A stretch of DNA of 64,000 nt from Panax quinquefolius (lineage: Eukaryota; Streptophyta; Magnoliopsida; Apiales; Araliaceae). The stretch covers positions 31,372,123 through 31,436,122 of the forward strand of contig CM035170.1 in NCBI GenBank assembly GCA_020205615.1, given 5' to 3'. The translations under genes and the position numbers were made by a program. The notes below the pieces were generated by a model, which was given only the letters and a program-made list of their open reading frames with translations, was not told the DNA's origin and ran no database searches. Below, piece by piece: positions 10,930 through 24,018 of this stretch. Each line of letters starts with the position of its first letter. The stretch's first letter is position 1.

Positions 10930-13452
10930 TGTAAGATCCCAACTTTTATAAATAAAGATGAATTTTCTATAAATATTATTTTTGAATATTATGGAATAAA
11001 TTTGATATAATGTTATAGTTGTGGGTAATATTTATAAATTTTGCAAAGTAAGCAAGTTGTTAAAAATATTAGTTTGGTCAGGGAATATTCTTTTTGTCGG
11101 GAATATTCGCATTTACTACCAATCATTGGTGGACTCCACAACGGAAGTATTGTCGTAGTTAGAAAACGACAAAATTATCTTTCTATAAAAATAACTACAG
11201 AGGTGTTACCGTTAAAACCGTTGAACTACCCTAAGAGTAAAAAAGTACAATGTACGCGTAGTTGTATAGTAGCACACGATATTGATTATTGATGCTTGCG
11301 TGAGAAGTCACTCATCCATGCTCAATTATTGCTACGATAATTGTTTGCATCATATCTCTTATATTATTGATTCAATTATTGTCACAAGATCATCCGTAAA
11401 AATATATGTTATAGTATTAAATCAATAATTGAGACGACAAGTTATAAATGATTAATAATTGTTGAAAGATTAAATATGTGTTGATTAAAAATAAAATGAT
11501 TTGTGGTAATATTTATTCAATCCTTGATGTATATAAAGAGTCTCAAGTTATGAGACGCTTGTGGTAAGTTTGATTATTTTATGGGGGCCCATATGTCATC
11601 ATCTAAGAGTCTCTTCATCAATAATAGTAATTACCTTCGTCATAGTAATTACCTTTGTGAATAGTAATTACCTTCACCAATAGTAATTACCTTTACCAGA
11701 CGTCAAACCACTTGTCGTTTCATATTACGAGCATCGAACCACTTGTCGTTTCACATTAGAGCGCCGAACCACTTGTCGTTTCACATTACAAAAGCGTCGA
11801 ACCACTTGTCGCTTCACATTACACGCGCGCCAAACCACTTTTCTTTTCACATCACCACCGTCAAGCCACTTGCCTTTTCACATGGCAAAAAGCTAAGCTA
11901 GAAATCTTCTATAAATAGAGGCCTAGTGCTTCATTATTTTCACTTAATTCATTCAAGCTATAGAGAGAAAGTATAGAGAGAATAAGAGAGAAAGAAGAAG
12001 AGTATTTTGTTACTACACTACTACAAGATTCAATCTCCTACCAAAAGTAAGGGTGTTATTCTTTCTTATTCATGAAGAGAACTGCTGTTATTCCATTGCT
12101 TATTATTCTGTTAGAATAATAACCATGTATCTGCTGGTTTACCCTATACTTGGTGACATTCTTCTATTATTCTGTTGGAACATCCTGCATCTGTGTGTTT
12201 TACAATCGATCCGGTTCCGCCTTTATTATTATTCTTTTGAAACATCCATGCAGTGTGTTTTACACCGACTGGTTCCGCTCTTTATTATTATTCTCATTGG
12301 AACATCCATGCTGTGTGTGTTTTACACCGACCGTTCCATTCTTTATTATTCTGTTGGAATAACCTTCACGTGCTGTCCTATCGCATGTATGGTGATTTCT
12401 TTTGTTATTCCATTCTTTATTATACCCAAATTGGTTAAAACTTTGACTTCTATACTCCATGAAATTAGTGGAATATCCTTGATATTTTGCGCTTCATCCA
12501 AAGATCCTTTCATGGAAATATTCTTCTCAATATTCTTGAATTTTACTCTACAAAGCGATCATGTTGATTTGGATGTTATTGGTTCCTAGATAAATTAATT
12601 CTTGAACTTGTTTTATTGAATTCTTATATCATTGTCATCATCCTCATGTTTATATTATGTTGAAAGTCATCCGTGGCCTGTAGTGCATAGATGGACTTGG
12701 TATGATTATGACCAGAGACTATTCGGTGTAATCATGACCGTAATGTTACAAATGATGTGGTAAAAACCCTCATTGGCCCGTAGTGCATTGATGGACAGTT
12801 ATTGGCATGATCATGACCATTAATGAATACACAAATATTCTTGGCCCGTAGTGCATGAATAATTGTGGTCGTGATACTAAAGAATATCCTCGGTCAGAAA
12901 AGGGGGTGATTCGATGATGTGGAATATTTATTAAAGTTTGAGTCTCAAATATAACAAAGATGAAAAACTTTTAAATCATAAAAGATAGTAGATTTTATTT
13001 TCTACTTGACTCTTTTAATGGATTCACGGTTCCGTTATAGTTAAACTTGATGTTCATTATATTTTATCGTTTAACATCATTTTGTAGGCTAATGATAATT
13101 TATTCGCATTATCTTAGTCATAATATTTCTTCGAGCTAGCTAGTTGAGCTCACCCTTTCTTTCACCGTTCTCTTCAGAAATGAGAATATAGCCGGGACGA
13201 GTCCTGGAACGGAGTAATGGTCCGAGGATAGCATTAGTAGTCCTCGCTATTCGTGAAATAAAGTGTGATAATAATTGTAATGAGGACTCCTTTTGAGTTT
13301 GTATGATCTCTAGTAGACAATATTTGTATTCAAACTCACAGTTTATGTCATATTGTACACGACAGTTATATTAGTAAGTTGTATTTAAATTCTGTACCAT
13401 GTATCTGACTACCCAAGATGGGTGATGTATACCTAATTTTGGGGGTGTCACA
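10930..13452 (+). repeat. Element E 3' LTR
   Basis: About 2523 bp, starting TGTAAGATCCCAACTTTT and ending GGTGTCACA. It is homologous to 3492-6086 throughout, with substitutions and many 1-10-bp indels and fewer units in the 60-bp array. The U3 repeats are at 11620-11880, the TATA box at 11910-11917 and the hairpin array at 12667-12896, where the fourth unit has degenerated. Confidence 0.9.
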
Positions 13453-16400
13453 AGAGCTCTCTGGTCATTCACACTTAGCTGAAAATATTTAAATTAAGCA
13501 AGGATGAGCATTTGAGTGCCCAGCAAGTAATAGCAATTATATATATAAGCTGAAAGAATTTAAATGTTTTCTTTATACTACCCTTCTACAACGATTTCAA
13601 TAGTTGTGAAGTAATCTGTACCAATGATAATAATATATCAATTCTATACCAAATCTTTGAAACTACGTACTAACTATAAATAGGGTTTAGGTGACATGCT
13701 ATGAACATTGTTTTTAATTTTCAAATAGGTTAAATAGAAATTCATCTGCAAACCATCATAACTTACGGGCACGGGGGGTGATCAGCCCGTTATGCCCTGC
13801 ATTGATCAATACTACGTGCAAGAATGAGGTTATCGTTCACTCTGTCCGCCTTGGGCGCATAAAAGTTTTCCCGTGTAGGGATGTTCATACTTGTCTGGGT
13901 TCCAATTCAAAGGTTTTATCTTGTTCAACAATAATTTATAATTCAACATATATGTATACAGGTAATTGACAAAGGTATATCAACATGTGATTAAATACAA
14001 TGATTATCCAAGTGGGGACACTTGTATAACCATTTATTGAAATTAACGAACAGAATATATATCTGAATTATCATATACTAACATGTTGATAATCAATGGG
14101 CGATATAATATAAGTTTAATAATCATGCAATAATAATATAGTTTAGAAACATTCTTACTCATGTCCATCAGTATAAAGAAAATGCAAAGGTAAGATATCA
14201 TTCTCGATCTTACGCTTCTACGGTTTGCAATTTAGATTTATCGTTTATATCACGACCTATCATTAATCAGATCATTTTACTTATTAGAATATCATATTAT
14301 AACACATAACACTACTTATTGCAGTCAGCACATACCCTAATCATATTGGCACATATGTTTAATAACCATTAAATCACAAATAATCACTTATATCTAATCC
14401 ATTTATTTAAGTCCAGATCAATTTACGAAACATATAATACGTTATGCTTTACGCTTTATCGGGTAATTATCGAGTTTAAGACTCTATTTTGTAACTTAAT
14501 ATCAGTCATACTATTTTTAAATGACTTATAATAATTTTAAAACACTTATTATAATTTATCATGAATTTTCAAACATCGGAATCATTATTAAATGATTTAA
14601 GTATTAAACAATCCTATTATCATTAATATTTAATTAATATTAAACTATTAATGAAATCATTTTCAAAATATTAAAGTTATTTATAATAACTTAAAATACT
14701 TTTAAAGTATTAATATTACCCTTAAATGATTTTTAAAATATTAAAATCATTTTTAAATAATTAACATTAATATTAAAGTATTATTTATCAAAATATCAAA
14801 AGTCATTAAGTATAACTTAAAATATTTTTAATTCATTTATATCCTTTTTAAATGATTTTTAAATTAATAAAACCATTTTAAACTATTTATTTAATATAAT
14901 TATTAAATAAATTTAATATCATTAATAATAAATTAATAATTATTAATATTAAATTATTAATGAAATTATTCTTTAAATATTAAAAGTTATATTTTATAAC
15001 TTAAAATATCTTTAAACACTTTATTTTCATTTAAAATGATTATTATAATATTAAAATTATTTTTAAACTAAATTATTTAATATAATTATTAAATAACTTT
15101 AATATCATTAATAATAATTAATTAATGAAATTTACCTTTAAATATTAAAAGTTATATTTTATAACTTAAAATATTTTTAAATACTTTATTATTATTTAAA
15201 ATGATTTTAATATAATAAAATCATTTTAATTAATTAATTTAATTCATTTAGTAAATAACTTAATTATCATTAATACTAATTTATTAATGAAATTTATCAC
15301 AAAATATTAAAAATAACTTAAAATATTTTCTTATATCATAATATAATTTTAAATGATTTTTCAAATATTAAAATCATTTTTAACAAATTTATTTAATATT
15401 ATAATTAAATAAATTAAATACTTTTAATATTCCAAAATATTAAATATTTATGAAATATACTAAAAATAATTAAAAACTAATTTTCGAATTTAAAATAATA
15501 TTTAATAATTTATTTGGTATTTTTAATAATTAAAACTATTTTTCTCTATTTATTTAATTAAATTAATTAATTTCTCGGAAAATAAATTACTATTTGTCGC
15601 TAAAGACCACCTATAGCGGCACGTAACCGTCAAATTATAGGTGTTCTTCATGTTCTTCATACAAACCTGAACACCTTGCCAGTTAACGAGTTGCTAGGTT
15701 TGACCAAGCCTAATTCTTAGCTCATAACGTTTCTAGGAATGTTGTTAGTCAGATATTGCAGTACCAATGCACAACTTTAAGATCCAACAACAAAAATAAT
15801 CATAACACATAATGCAAGAGAGATCTGAGCCTTCAAAAATGTTGTCAGGACTGTTCTTCATTTTCTGGGTTACCCAAAAATGAAGAACATATCATGAGTG
15901 ATACTTTGAGCCTCCACTACATGCTAATTGTGCAATGTTTTAAGGATCTAACTATTCCAGGTTATACCCAACATGTAAATAAATAGATTTATCACAAAAT
16001 ATTACTAAAACAACAACAAATCTAGCAGATACCAACTGGTCAAACCATGTCAGAAATAGCGTTCTTGAACTTTCTAGAAATTCCAAAAAATGCATTTCAT
16101 GCTCATACAGTCTACTTTGACTGTCGATTTCCTTCATTATCCTGTTTATATAAGCGATCTAGGAGCATACATATATAGTACACATAACCGAACATAATTC
16201 TGATACACTAACAACATCAAAACATCATACAAACGCAAGATCTAGCCTCAGAAATATCTTGTCAGACACGGTTAAAGGATTTCTGGGTTACCTCGAAATC
16301 ACTTGGTCATGGTCGGTCAACCGACTTTGACCAAGTATAACTTTCAATCCATATATTATTTGGTCCTGATTCTTTTTGCATATCAAAGACCACATACCAT

Positions 16401-16819
16401 ACTACAAGTATAAGGCTTTAAACTACTAAAACACATAACAGGTAACGATTAAAGAGGCCTGACATTCGGTTGTCAGACATCAAACAAAAATTTTCCAGAT
16501 TTTTCAAATCTTCAAATCCGAGCCTCTAGATGTTATGGATCTAACATCTAGCAACCCAGATCATCATTAGACACTATAATAAACATATTCTAACACTCAA
16601 ACAGAACATCTAACACATAATTTTTGGACAGATTTTTAAGTAGGTTTTATACCTTGCTAAGAAAATTTTTGATTCATTGATTCTGAGTTTGATGTGGTTG
16701 TTCGTGGGGCTGATCTTGGGATTGGTTTGTCTTATAATTTCGTGGGTTTGGGTGGAGAGAAAAGGTTTGGGTGTTTGGTACAAAAATGGCTAACAAAAGT
16801 AAACTTTTCTCTCTCAATC

Positions 16820-16828
16820 TATATATAG
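16820..16828 (-). promoter_or_regulatory. Putative TATA box of solo LTR B
   Basis: On the minus strand this reads CTATATATA, followed by a GA-rich stretch (gattgagagagaaaag). It sits about 1.3 kb from the LTR start in element orientation, just downstream of the telo-box-rich segment. The match is to a generic plant core promoter, with no other proof. Confidence 0.45.
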
Positions 16829-17014
16829 AGCTTGCTAGATGCATGAATGGCTGGTACAAGAGCTGAATGTTGTCCATTTTAAGTCAAGGTAGTGGTTAGA
16901 GTTTGGTCACCAACTCTCCCTATTAAGTCAAAACCTATTCTAGCCAAAATAATTCAATTAGGGGCAAACTAGTCTTTTGATAATTCATTTAAATGGCATA
17001 CTTGTAACTTATCA

Positions 17015-17585
17015 AACCCTTAGGGTTTAACCCTAAGGTTTAGCATAATTGAATGATTTAGCAATTAGGGTTTGCAAAAAAAGATAAAAGTAAATAAAAA
17101 CTAAATAAATTTTAGTTTCTAGAATTTTGAATTTAGGGTTTCATAATTATGATTAATTTTCTAATTACCTTATACAGTAATATTAGGGTTTAGATCATAT
17201 AATTATCATTGACTTTGCTAATTTAGCAATTAGGGTTTAAGATTTTGATAATTAGGGTTACCGATTTATAATTAGGTTTTCTAATTATCAAATTAGGGTT
17301 TTAAAAATTTAGGGTTTCCAAAATTAACAATTGAAACTTATAATACTTGTTAATTAATCACATTAACACAATTACAATCAATCTCGAACTCTAATTTATG
17401 TTTCAAATTAGGGTTTCTCATTTAAAATTAGGATTTTTAATATTTTAGGGTTTTGTACAAATTAGGGTTTCTAGACTTTAATTAGGGTTTACCTAATTAA
17501 TCACTTAATACACAACATAAATTATATAACACACTTATAAAACAATCTTGTACTCTAATTTGGTTCTCAAATTAGGGTTTAACAT
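17015..17585 (-). repeat. Telo-box cluster in solo LTR B
   Basis: About a dozen copies of TTAGGGTTT (AAACCCTAA on the minus, element-sense strand) are scattered through about 570 bp, mostly as aattagggttt, with no tandem periodicity. Solo LTR D has a similar cluster at 37320-37850. The motif is the plant telo-box, known from promoters of translation-related genes and as a binding site for telomere-repeat-binding factors. Here it lies upstream of the putative TATA box. Confidence 0.7.
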
Positions 17586-18187
17586 TATTACTAGGGTTTG
17601 GTCAAAATACGTCGTAATTGACCAACCATTATCAATACGGACATACAGTACATATTCATAGTACTGAAAAAATAAAATATAATTAATACTATATTATTAT
17701 TCTCATAGCTTGGCAATAATCCAAAATTAGGGTTTGGATTCCATATCCGATTTATTCTTCATATTTAACCTTAATAATTAAGATAAAATAATTAACTTAA
17801 TAATTTTTACTAAAATTCATATAATAAAATAATTATTATAATTATTCTAAAAATCACTTCATATATTATTTAAATAATATATGATTATATTTTCATGGAA
17901 AATAGTTAATAAAAACATTTCCACTATAAAATTAATTATTATAAAATATACTTTTTAATAATCAATAATTCTAAAATAAATTTACTTGTAAATAATCATG
18001 TAATAAATATATTTTTATTTACCACATAAATACATATACACATATTCTTGTACAAATCCTCATCCTTAAGATAAAAAAAAAAAAATTATACATAAATTTC
18101 TTATTTATTTATATAAAAAATATCGGGTTGTTATAGGGATAATATGTTGCATGACTATTAACCCTTGTTTTATGGAAGTATTTAAGA

Positions 18188-18926
18188 ATGGCAGCTGAAA
18201 ACGTTAATAATGGAGTGAATCAGACCGTGGAGACACCTTTGATCAATACCCAGGGGAACGTGCAACAGGAAGGCAATAATCCTCCACCTTAAACAACGTT
18301 ACTCAACAAATGATGAATGATGGGATGTTTAGAAGCTTTTGCGATTCATGCAAAACCGATTTAGGGAGACTCGTGCACAAAATACGGGTGGAAATGCTAG
18401 CAATGCACGGCTTGTCATTGCCAAGCAGTTCAAAGAGTTGGGACCACCAGAATTTAAGGAAAAGTCGGATCCGATCATGGCGGAAACGTGGGTCAAACAA
18501 ATTACCAAGATATTCAATGTCTTGGGATGCACGGAGGAATAGAAGGTTCCATTCGCCACCTTTATATTCCGCGGTGATGCAGACAACTTGTAGAGTCTCA
18601 TGAAGGCGTGCACTGACACCTTCTCAAAGATATCTTGGGAAGCGTTTGAAAACTATTCAATGACAAGTACTTTCTTGAAAGTATTCGGTATATGAAAGAG
18701 GGTGGAGTTTATTAGATCGAACAAAACAACATGACGGTCCCAAAGACGAAGCGGTTTGCGAGTTATCGGTTTGCACCTCATTTGGTCGAAAATGAGGAAC
18801 GAATGATGAGGATGTTTCTGAGAGGTCTATGGCCCGAGATTCGACAATATCTTATCTCTCATAAATTTTTTTTATATTCAGATGTGGTAAACAGGGCTCA
18901 ATTATTAGAGCGAGATAATGAGTATG
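18188..18926 (+). pseudogene. Element A gag, 5' part
   Basis: From the ATG at 18188 (MAAENVNNGVNQ) the sequence passes into KQFKELGPPEFKEKSDPIMAE and TWVKQITKIFNVLGCTEE (18429-18540), where a TAG stop follows. Shifted frames continue with RMMRMFLRGLWPEIRQYL (about 18801-18855) and NRAQLLERDNEY (18890-18925). Copia element F interrupts the gene at 18927, and the C-terminal zinc-knuckle part resumes at 28163. The match to E's gag is clear throughout. Confidence 0.88.
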
Positions 18927-20816
18927 TGTTAGGTTTATAATATTCATGTGCGCAATCAAATTGCATAAAAAGTGCGGAAACGTGTAAAATCAGAGTTTAA
19001 AAATTTTTACAAACCATATACCTGGATCACCCTTTATGAACAATTATTAATTAAACGAAAAGATAAAGAATAAAATCATACCCTTGAAGATCGAGCTTCC
19101 TCAGGTACAAGTTCACCTCCAAATCCTTTCGCGTTCAACTTGAATCTACCGGGGTTTTGTTCCTTCCTTTGATCAACGTTAGCCACCCATATGTTTGGCC
19201 TCTAGAGGTGATCCACCAAGAAAAAATAAAAATTCAAGAAGATGGGTATTGGCTCAAACCCTAGTTTTTCCTATCTGTATAGAAAAAGGGCGTACTCTCC
19301 AACTATTGGAAATAACGTATGTTGTAAAAGTCAACAACCCCCACACCCATAATAAGACTCCTCTTATTTATAGATGTGGGCAACCCATCTTAACAATTAA
19401 GGAATTGAGATTTATTTAATTAATTAAATTCTTTTAATTAATTAAGCTCCCTAATCTTATTAGGGATAATTAATTAAACTCCTTTAACTAATTTTCCTTC
19501 CTAATCCAATTAGGAATAAATGAGAGTACTTATATTAAATTAATTCCTAAACTCTTTTAGAAATTAAAATAATAATAATAATTGTAATAATATTAATAAG
19601 ACTCCTCTTATTAATTTATATTTAATATTTCTAAAATATTAAATAATAAATATTAAGCTATTTAATTTATTCTATCACCATAGATTAAATTAAATATACT
19701 TAACATATTATTATGATTATGCCATTAACTTCTTAAATAATTATTCTTCCTTTTATGGTGTGACCCTTTTAGGTTCTCCATATTAAACCTAAGTTGTGAA
19801 TAAATCAATTAGAATAATTCTAATCTTATTTAAATAAATAAATTAAATAATTAATTTATTTAAATAAATAATATTTATTCTACAATAGGATAAGCCTCCC
19901 TAGCGATTAACGACTTTCTAGATAATATAGATTTCAACATTAATCATAAAAGAACCTTTGAGTAAATAGTTACCGCACAATTCAATCCTTCCACCATACA
20001 ATGTCCCAATTAAATATAAGACATGGAATTACCATCAAGTCTTATTTTATTTAATTATATGTATTTCGACTCTTAAATGCACAACTCAAATAATGCAAAT
20101 TAGAAACTCCTTTCTAATTTCATTCTCGCCTTAACCAAGGACTACTTGGTTTGTCATTTATCGAATCACATAGGACATTTCTCTTTTTTATTAGAAGTGG
20201 TAGATTCTTTATTGATCATACATTATCTCCATATACAACTTATTATACCCAAGCATACCCTTTGATATACCCTAAGGGTCTTAAGGAATAAGTCAAAGTA
20301 TAACTCATCATACACAAGATACTATGATGATCTCAAGTCCAAGGATTACTTGTACTACTATCACTACAGAATTCCTATTGACATGCAAATAAAACTCCAT
20401 TAGGTATTCCTTAGCGAGCCACGCTTAAATGAACTTATTCTCTAATAAGCACCTACATACTTGCTTTAGTGTCTCCACACAAATGATCATGAGATCAATC
20501 ATCCTCATCCAATGAGCAAACAACGTATGTACCAATCTATCCTGGGATTCACTAATCCCCAATTTAGTAATCCAATGATTGGGAACTATTTTAGTTTTAA
20601 GCTTTCTAGAATTTAGATCTCATTAGAATGATTATCATCATTATTCTAAAAGCGTTGCTTAAAACTATGGGTTTATCACATATTATAAAACAAAGATCAT
20701 GTAGATAATTAAAAGCCTTTAATAAATTAATACTTTTTATTAATAAATGAATAAGATTGTTACAAAGTATATGCTTTATCATCAAACATGATTGGCTTGT
20801 GTGCATACTACTTTCA
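18927..20816 (-). repeat. Element F 3' LTR
   Basis: 1890 bp, the left copy and hence the 3' LTR of a minus-strand element. It matches 26274-28157 closely. Many of the differences are short indels such as 'tatcctgggattc' against 'tatccggattc'. It contains no coding sequence. Confidence 0.9.
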
Positions 20817-20831
20817 ATCTCCCACTTGCAC
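20817..20831 (-). promoter_or_regulatory. Polypurine tract, element F
   Basis: On the minus strand it reads TGCAAGTGGGAGAT next to the LTR. This is the usual 'aagtgggaga' tract of many plant copia elements and confirms the orientation. Confidence 0.75.
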
Positions 20832-20849
20832 TAAAGCCAATCGTCATGG

Positions 20850-22135
20850 TATCTTATACTCTTCTTCTCTAAGTGACGATTATCCTGCTGTTGGATAAGC
20901 TTTATTTAATGGATATGTAATGTTGTTCTTGAGAGTCCACCATCTCTATAGTGATTTCCCATCTTTCAATGATTCTTATAATCAAATGAAAGTGCCACAA
21001 CACATGTTTAGATCCAAGATGAGACTTAGGAACTATTCCTAGTTCTGTAATGAACTTTTAATCCAAACAATCAACTTACGACTTCATTTATAGCTATATA
21101 CTTTGTCTTTATCACTAAACCAAAGAACTCTTTTCATTGTTTGGAACCTTTCCAATTCAACGCACCAATCGCTTCAAGGTAACCTTTTACCTTAAAGTGG
21201 ATTTTTCGTCGTCTTGGTGCATGCTTCTAAAAAACTTGAGTCATAAGCCCTCTAGTTTTAATTAAGACCCACCATGTATATGATCACATCCTTAGTGCCG
21301 GTCAAGCACTTTAAGATGTTTTTCACTGACTCATAGTGAACTTCTCCAGAATATGACTGATCAACATCAGGTCTCGTATATTTCATTGCATACATGATAG
21401 TCACTCATGCGACCTCTCTTTTTAGGAGTCTGTGGGGACTATTAAGAGAGATACACTCCATAGCTCATCGATATGAGACATCTCTTGGAGTTTGCCATGC
21501 TAAACGACTTTAGCATCAAATGAATATACGTTCATTGGGTTAAGTCGAACATCCTTTTAAATCTATCTATATAGATTTATATCCCCAATTAAGATACTCT
21601 TCCAAATCATTCATGGAGGAATGTTTAGACAACTTTATCTTTACTGATTGTAGCATTGGTATGTCATTCCTTATCCGTAGTATATCAACATATAATACTA
21701 GAAATTTCACGACACTCCCAATCGACCCTTTTGTACACACTAGAACTCTTACCTCATCGTATATAACTCGGATCATCATCTTCTATGATCGTACCTCATC
21801 ATCATCATCCATGATGAATCCATACCTCCCATGTATCTTCTCTGTGACTATTCCGGTTTATGATTCGGTTGTGGTACAATAGGTTCATCTACGAGTTCCT
21901 CTTATTTGACTTATAGTATTTTGTGGTTCTTGAACTCTTCAAGATCTATTATCCTCCCACTAGCCCCTTCAATGATAAACACATTTATCTTAGAAGGCGT
22001 GTTTTCTGAATAAACACCTTTTGCTTAGCGGTTTTAGAGAACATATACCCTAAACTTTCTTTAGGATGTCCCATAAATTGTACTTGTCAAATCTTGTCCC
22101 AAGCTTATCCTTCAAACATTTTCACATAAGTTGGA
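20850..22135 (-). pseudogene. Element F reverse transcriptase/RNase H remnant, part deleted
   Basis: Minus-strand peptides match the copia linker (WGCPTYVKMF, HPKESLGYMFS, KQKVFIQKTR near 21980-22130). They then jump directly to the palm segment GSVVKFLVLYVDILRIRNDI (near 21670-21740), so the N-terminal half of RT is missing. The catalytic YVDD has become YVD, one Asp lost. 'SKHSSMNDLEEYLNWGYKSI', remnants of 'YAM..TRPDV' and the RNase H segment NWKGSKQ..TKYIAINEV (near 21030-21160) follow. Stops are frequent throughout. Confidence 0.8.
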
Positions 22136-22194
22136 CAACCCTTATCTTAACATACTTAAGATTAGAATCCTCCCCGTCCATAACTTTTATGGAG

Positions 22195-22545
22195 TCTTGA
22201 AATGGATTTTTGAGGTTACCTTTTCGTAGATATGCAGTCATTTCTAGGACATTATCCCAGAAGGATATTGGAATGTCGGTAAAATCATTTTGGACCGTAC
22301 CATGTTCAACAAGGTATGATTTTTCCTTTCAGATACATCAATCAATTATTACGTATCATGAGGTGTCCATTATGAGAAAACCATTTGAGATGATCTAGAA
22401 ACTTATTGCACAAGTATTTATTCCTTGATCTAATAAAAGAATCTTAATACTTTGCCAATTTGTTTCACTTCTGAATTCTTTGAACCTTTCAAATAATTCA
22501 CACTTGTATTTCAACAAATACATATATTCAACTCTTTGAATGATC
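22195..22545 (-). pseudogene. Element F integrase remnant
   Basis: On the minus strand, YMYLLKYKCELFERFKEFRS (about 22475-22535) matches the middle of the copia integrase core. A later piece reading NHTLLNMVRSKMILPTFQY in shifted frames (22250-22330) matches the region after the catalytic Glu. The N-terminal half and protease expected between 22545 and 23100 are too decayed to place. Confidence 0.7.
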
Positions 22546-23114
22546 ATCTCCTTTTCTTATACTAATTTGTTCAATATGCAAAATTATTTTCATGTAAGTC
22601 AAGTATACAAAATTTATTAAGTAATATTCTAGTTCTATACAAAACATTATTATTATAAATAGAACAACAATTGTTCTTAATTATAATACCAAAGATTTCA
22701 TTGTCCAACAATAAAATGGAAATAATATTTTTAACAAGAACTGGAATACAATAACAACTTATCGACTTAATAGATTTGCTTCAGTAGGCATTGCTAAACT
22801 ATAAGTTTCTATGGCTAATATGGCAACCTTTGTTACATTTCCATACATAGGATTACTTATATTTGTTTAGCTTTCTACTTCGCTTGGTCCTTCATAAATC
22901 TATATTTATGATAACCAAAGCTCGGTATCCAATACCCAAGTAGAATCTTGACTTAAAGAAAATTTATTTCAATCATGAACAAAAATCGTATTATAACCGA
23001 AACTTCACTAAGCTTATTTGGTTAGCTTCGCAAGATGCTTCTCGCAGCTTTCTTTCCAAAGGTCCGTGCTTATTACAAAGTGGAAGCAAACTCCTTTGCT
23101 ATCCGTGACGCTTT

Positions 23115-23813
23115 AGTTCTTATTATCCTTTGTTTACGCCTTTCTATTTTCCTTCTTTGAATTGTTCTTCTTTTGGTAAGATCCTTTGGCCCCTACCAAG
23201 AAGACTTTATCTTTCTTGGTTGGAAAGTGACTCTCAACATTTTTCAATATGTTAAGCAAATCAAATGAGTCGATATCTAGCTTGTTTATATGAAAAATTC
23301 ACAACAATTGTGAAAGGAGTCCGGGAGTGAGGGCAAGATCAAATCTTGGCTCAACTCTCCATCCATGACAAAACCTGTTGTTCTAATTGATCAATCAAAT
23401 TGATTATGTTAAGAACGCTTTTGTCATCATTATAGTGCCATTGGCCATTCTAGATCGGAAGAGCTCCTTAGATATCTCGATATCTATCAGGTCCTACTTT
23501 CCTCACCATCAACTACTTGATGTGCGTGAATATAGTAGGAGCATCCATAGTTTCATCTTGACGCTGAAGCTCGTTACTCATGGATGCGAGCATGATGCAT
23601 CGAGCCAATCAGCATCATCTTGCCACTTTCTAAAAGTAGCAATCTCTTCCTCAAAGGCATTATGCGCAACTATTGCGAGGGGATAGGCGTATTATGGACA
23701 TAGGATAGCTTTTCACCATGAGAACTATTCTCAAATTCCTTAACCAATCCGCTTAATACTGGTCCGCTTAAATAACATCTAATATGTTTCTCGATGATAG
23801 TAATTTTAGACAT
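23115..23813 (-). pseudogene. Element F gag remnant
   Basis: From an ATG at 23813 on the minus strand the frame reads MSKITIIEKHIRCYLSGPVL and stops after 47 codons. In shifted frames downstream come YRYRDISKELFRSRMANGT, NLIDQLEQQ, MDGELSQDLILPSLPDSFHN, KLDIDSFDLLNILKNVESHF and KKDKVFLVGAKGSYQKKN. These are the conserved blocks of a plant copia Gag. No zinc knuckle can be read with confidence. Confidence 0.75.
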
Positions 23814-24018
23814 TGTAAAATTTCAGAAATGAATTTGTAATTAACAACATTTTAACATACATTCTTTTATTAATTACCAAAATAAATTAGGTCTTGCTTT
23901 AAATTGGTATCTCCTACTATTTTCTTCAAACTATATTACCTCTCACTTATATATTTCAAGAAAAATCTAATTAAAGATTTGCTAGTGAGAATAAGGATCC
24001 CATTTCAAATGTATATAG

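Larger units (their letters stand above)
3492..13452 (+). mobile_element. Element E: full-length degenerate Ty3/gypsy (Tekay/Del-like)
   Basis: A 9961-bp element with LTRs at 3492-6086 and 10930-13452, a decayed PBS at 6089-6098, a PPT at 10917-10929 and a perfect TSD agagc at 3487-3491 and 13453-13457. Gag, protease, RT, RNase H, integrase and a chromodomain-like C-terminus follow in that order on the plus strand, but every domain has stops or frameshifts. It is a relative of A, sits inside a solo LTR that is itself inside A, and so is among the youngest insertions here. Confidence 0.93.
3212..18135 (-). mobile_element. Solo LTR B (split by element E)
   Basis: B runs 3212-3491 and 13453-18135, about 4.96 kb of its own sequence. 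It starts TGTAGAACCCCCAAATCC and ends GTTGTTATA, the final CA apparently mutated to TA. The TSD is gggat at 3207-3211 and 18136-18140. Its first 280 bp match the right LTR of element C from 40080, and 13460-14100 match 40340-41075, so B belongs to C's family. From 14480 to 15600 it is AT-rich repetitive sequence; 15600-16640 is unique non-coding; 16800-17600 holds a TATA box and TTAGGGTTT motifs. No internal domain is present. Confidence 0.8.

Noticed and set aside
17015..17585. Interstitial telomere
   Set aside because: TTAGGGTTT motifs are scattered with unrelated sequence between them; there is no head-to-tail TTTAGGG array.
18329..18619. Minus-strand frames overlapping element A gag
   Set aside because: They are antisense shadows; the plus-strand frames carry the conserved Gag blocks.
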